NCBI GenBank assembly: GCA_030625525.1
Contig: DAOUQR010000048.1
Coordinates: forward strand, 1 to 7,362
Length of the DNA: 7,362 nucleotides
From: Pseudomonadota bacterium
Lineage (GTDB): Bacteria > Pseudomonadota > Gammaproteobacteria > DAOUQR01
Direction: 5' to 3'
Position numbers and translations under genes: made by a program. Shown here in pieces: positions 7,077-7,362 of the stretch (its first letter is position 1; each line of letters starts with the position of its first letter). The notes under the pieces are model-generated. The model was not told where the DNA came from. It made no database searches and saw nothing but the letters and a program-made list of their open reading frames with translations.

Positions 7077-7362
7077 TCGAATCGTTTTGAAGCCCTACGT
7101 GAAGTTGAGCAAGATGTGATAGAAGGCACTGATATTTTGATGGTGAAACCGGCCGGCGCCTACCTCGATGTGATTGCAGATATCAAACAACAGTATCCGC
7201 ATATTCCATTAGCGGCTTATCAAGTGAGTGGTGAATATGCCACGATTAAAGCGGCGGCTGAAAAAGCTTGGATCAATGAACAAGCAGTGGCGTTAGAGAG
7301 TTTGCTAGCGATTAAACGTGCTGACGCGAATATGATTATTAGTTACTTTAGTCTGGATGTTG
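7077..7362 (+). pseudogene. hemB: hemB fragment: porphobilinogen synthase (delta-aminolevulinate dehydratase), 5'-truncated
   Basis: HemB condenses two 5-aminolevulinate molecules to porphobilinogen in tetrapyrrole synthesis. From SNRFEALREVEQDV onward the translation follows HemB: MVKPAGAYLDV holds the Schiff-base lysine (codon 7146-7148), then AYQVSGEYA, then an ESLLAIKRA..NMIISYF segment, running off the window within about ten residues of the expected C-terminus. Judging by E. coli HemB, where that lysine is about residue 246, some 220 N-terminal residues are missing. They include the second active-site lysine and most of the barrel, so no active enzyme can be made from this fragment. The break coincides with repeat copy 3. 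An in-frame ATG at 7044 with GGAGAA at 7032-7037 could start a short chimeric peptide. Usual RAGAD is RADAN here, a mild divergence. The host should carry an intact hemB elsewhere, or else this join is an assembly error. Confidence 0.82.

Noticed and set aside
6947..7129. Minus-strand 60-codon frame over the repeat and hemB fragment
   Set aside because: It runs antisense to recognisable HemB sequence and crosses the breakpoint, so it is a chance frame.

Overview
The window looks like the chromosome of a gammaproteobacterium with a mid-to-low GC genome. The evidence is compact operon genes without introns, a bacterial-type HemB fragment, and repeats resembling those scattered around REP-associated transposases in gammaproteobacteria. 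A Legionellales-like host is only a guess from overall flavour; nothing in the window fixes the genus.

Region 1 (1-4151, + strand) is a tight four-gene operon: a glutamine-synthetase-family gamma-glutamyl-amine ligase (5' end outside the window), a class I glutamine amidotransferase-like gamma-glutamyl hydrolase, a short-chain dehydrogenase and an aldehyde dehydrogenase. Gaps are 2, 3 and 9 bases, and two of the ribosome binding sites lie in or against the preceding stop. Catalytic residues are intact in all four. The gene set suggests a gamma-glutamylation pathway: an amine is capped with glutamate, its alcohol and aldehyde groups are oxidised, and the gamma-glutamyl bond is cut to return glutamate. 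An alcohol dehydrogenase with no visible amine oxidase fits an amino alcohol such as ethanolamine better than putrescine. From memory, the same four families sit together at glnA4 in Mycobacterium tuberculosis.

Region 2 (4152-7076) is an AT-richer block holding one large minus-strand gene for an 828-residue protein I do not recognise. It is predicted helical and soluble, with a tyrosine-rich patch and a lysine/glutamate-rich tail. The block is edged by same-orientation copies of a short repeat. One edge overlaps the stop codon of this gene. The other edge abuts, with almost no gap, the point where a hemB sequence begins.

Region 3 (7077-7362, + strand) is the C-terminal part of hemB (porphobilinogen synthase). 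About the first two thirds of the protein is absent upstream, so this looks like a truncated copy made by insertion, deletion or recombination at the repeat. An assembly join at the repeat is the main alternative explanation.
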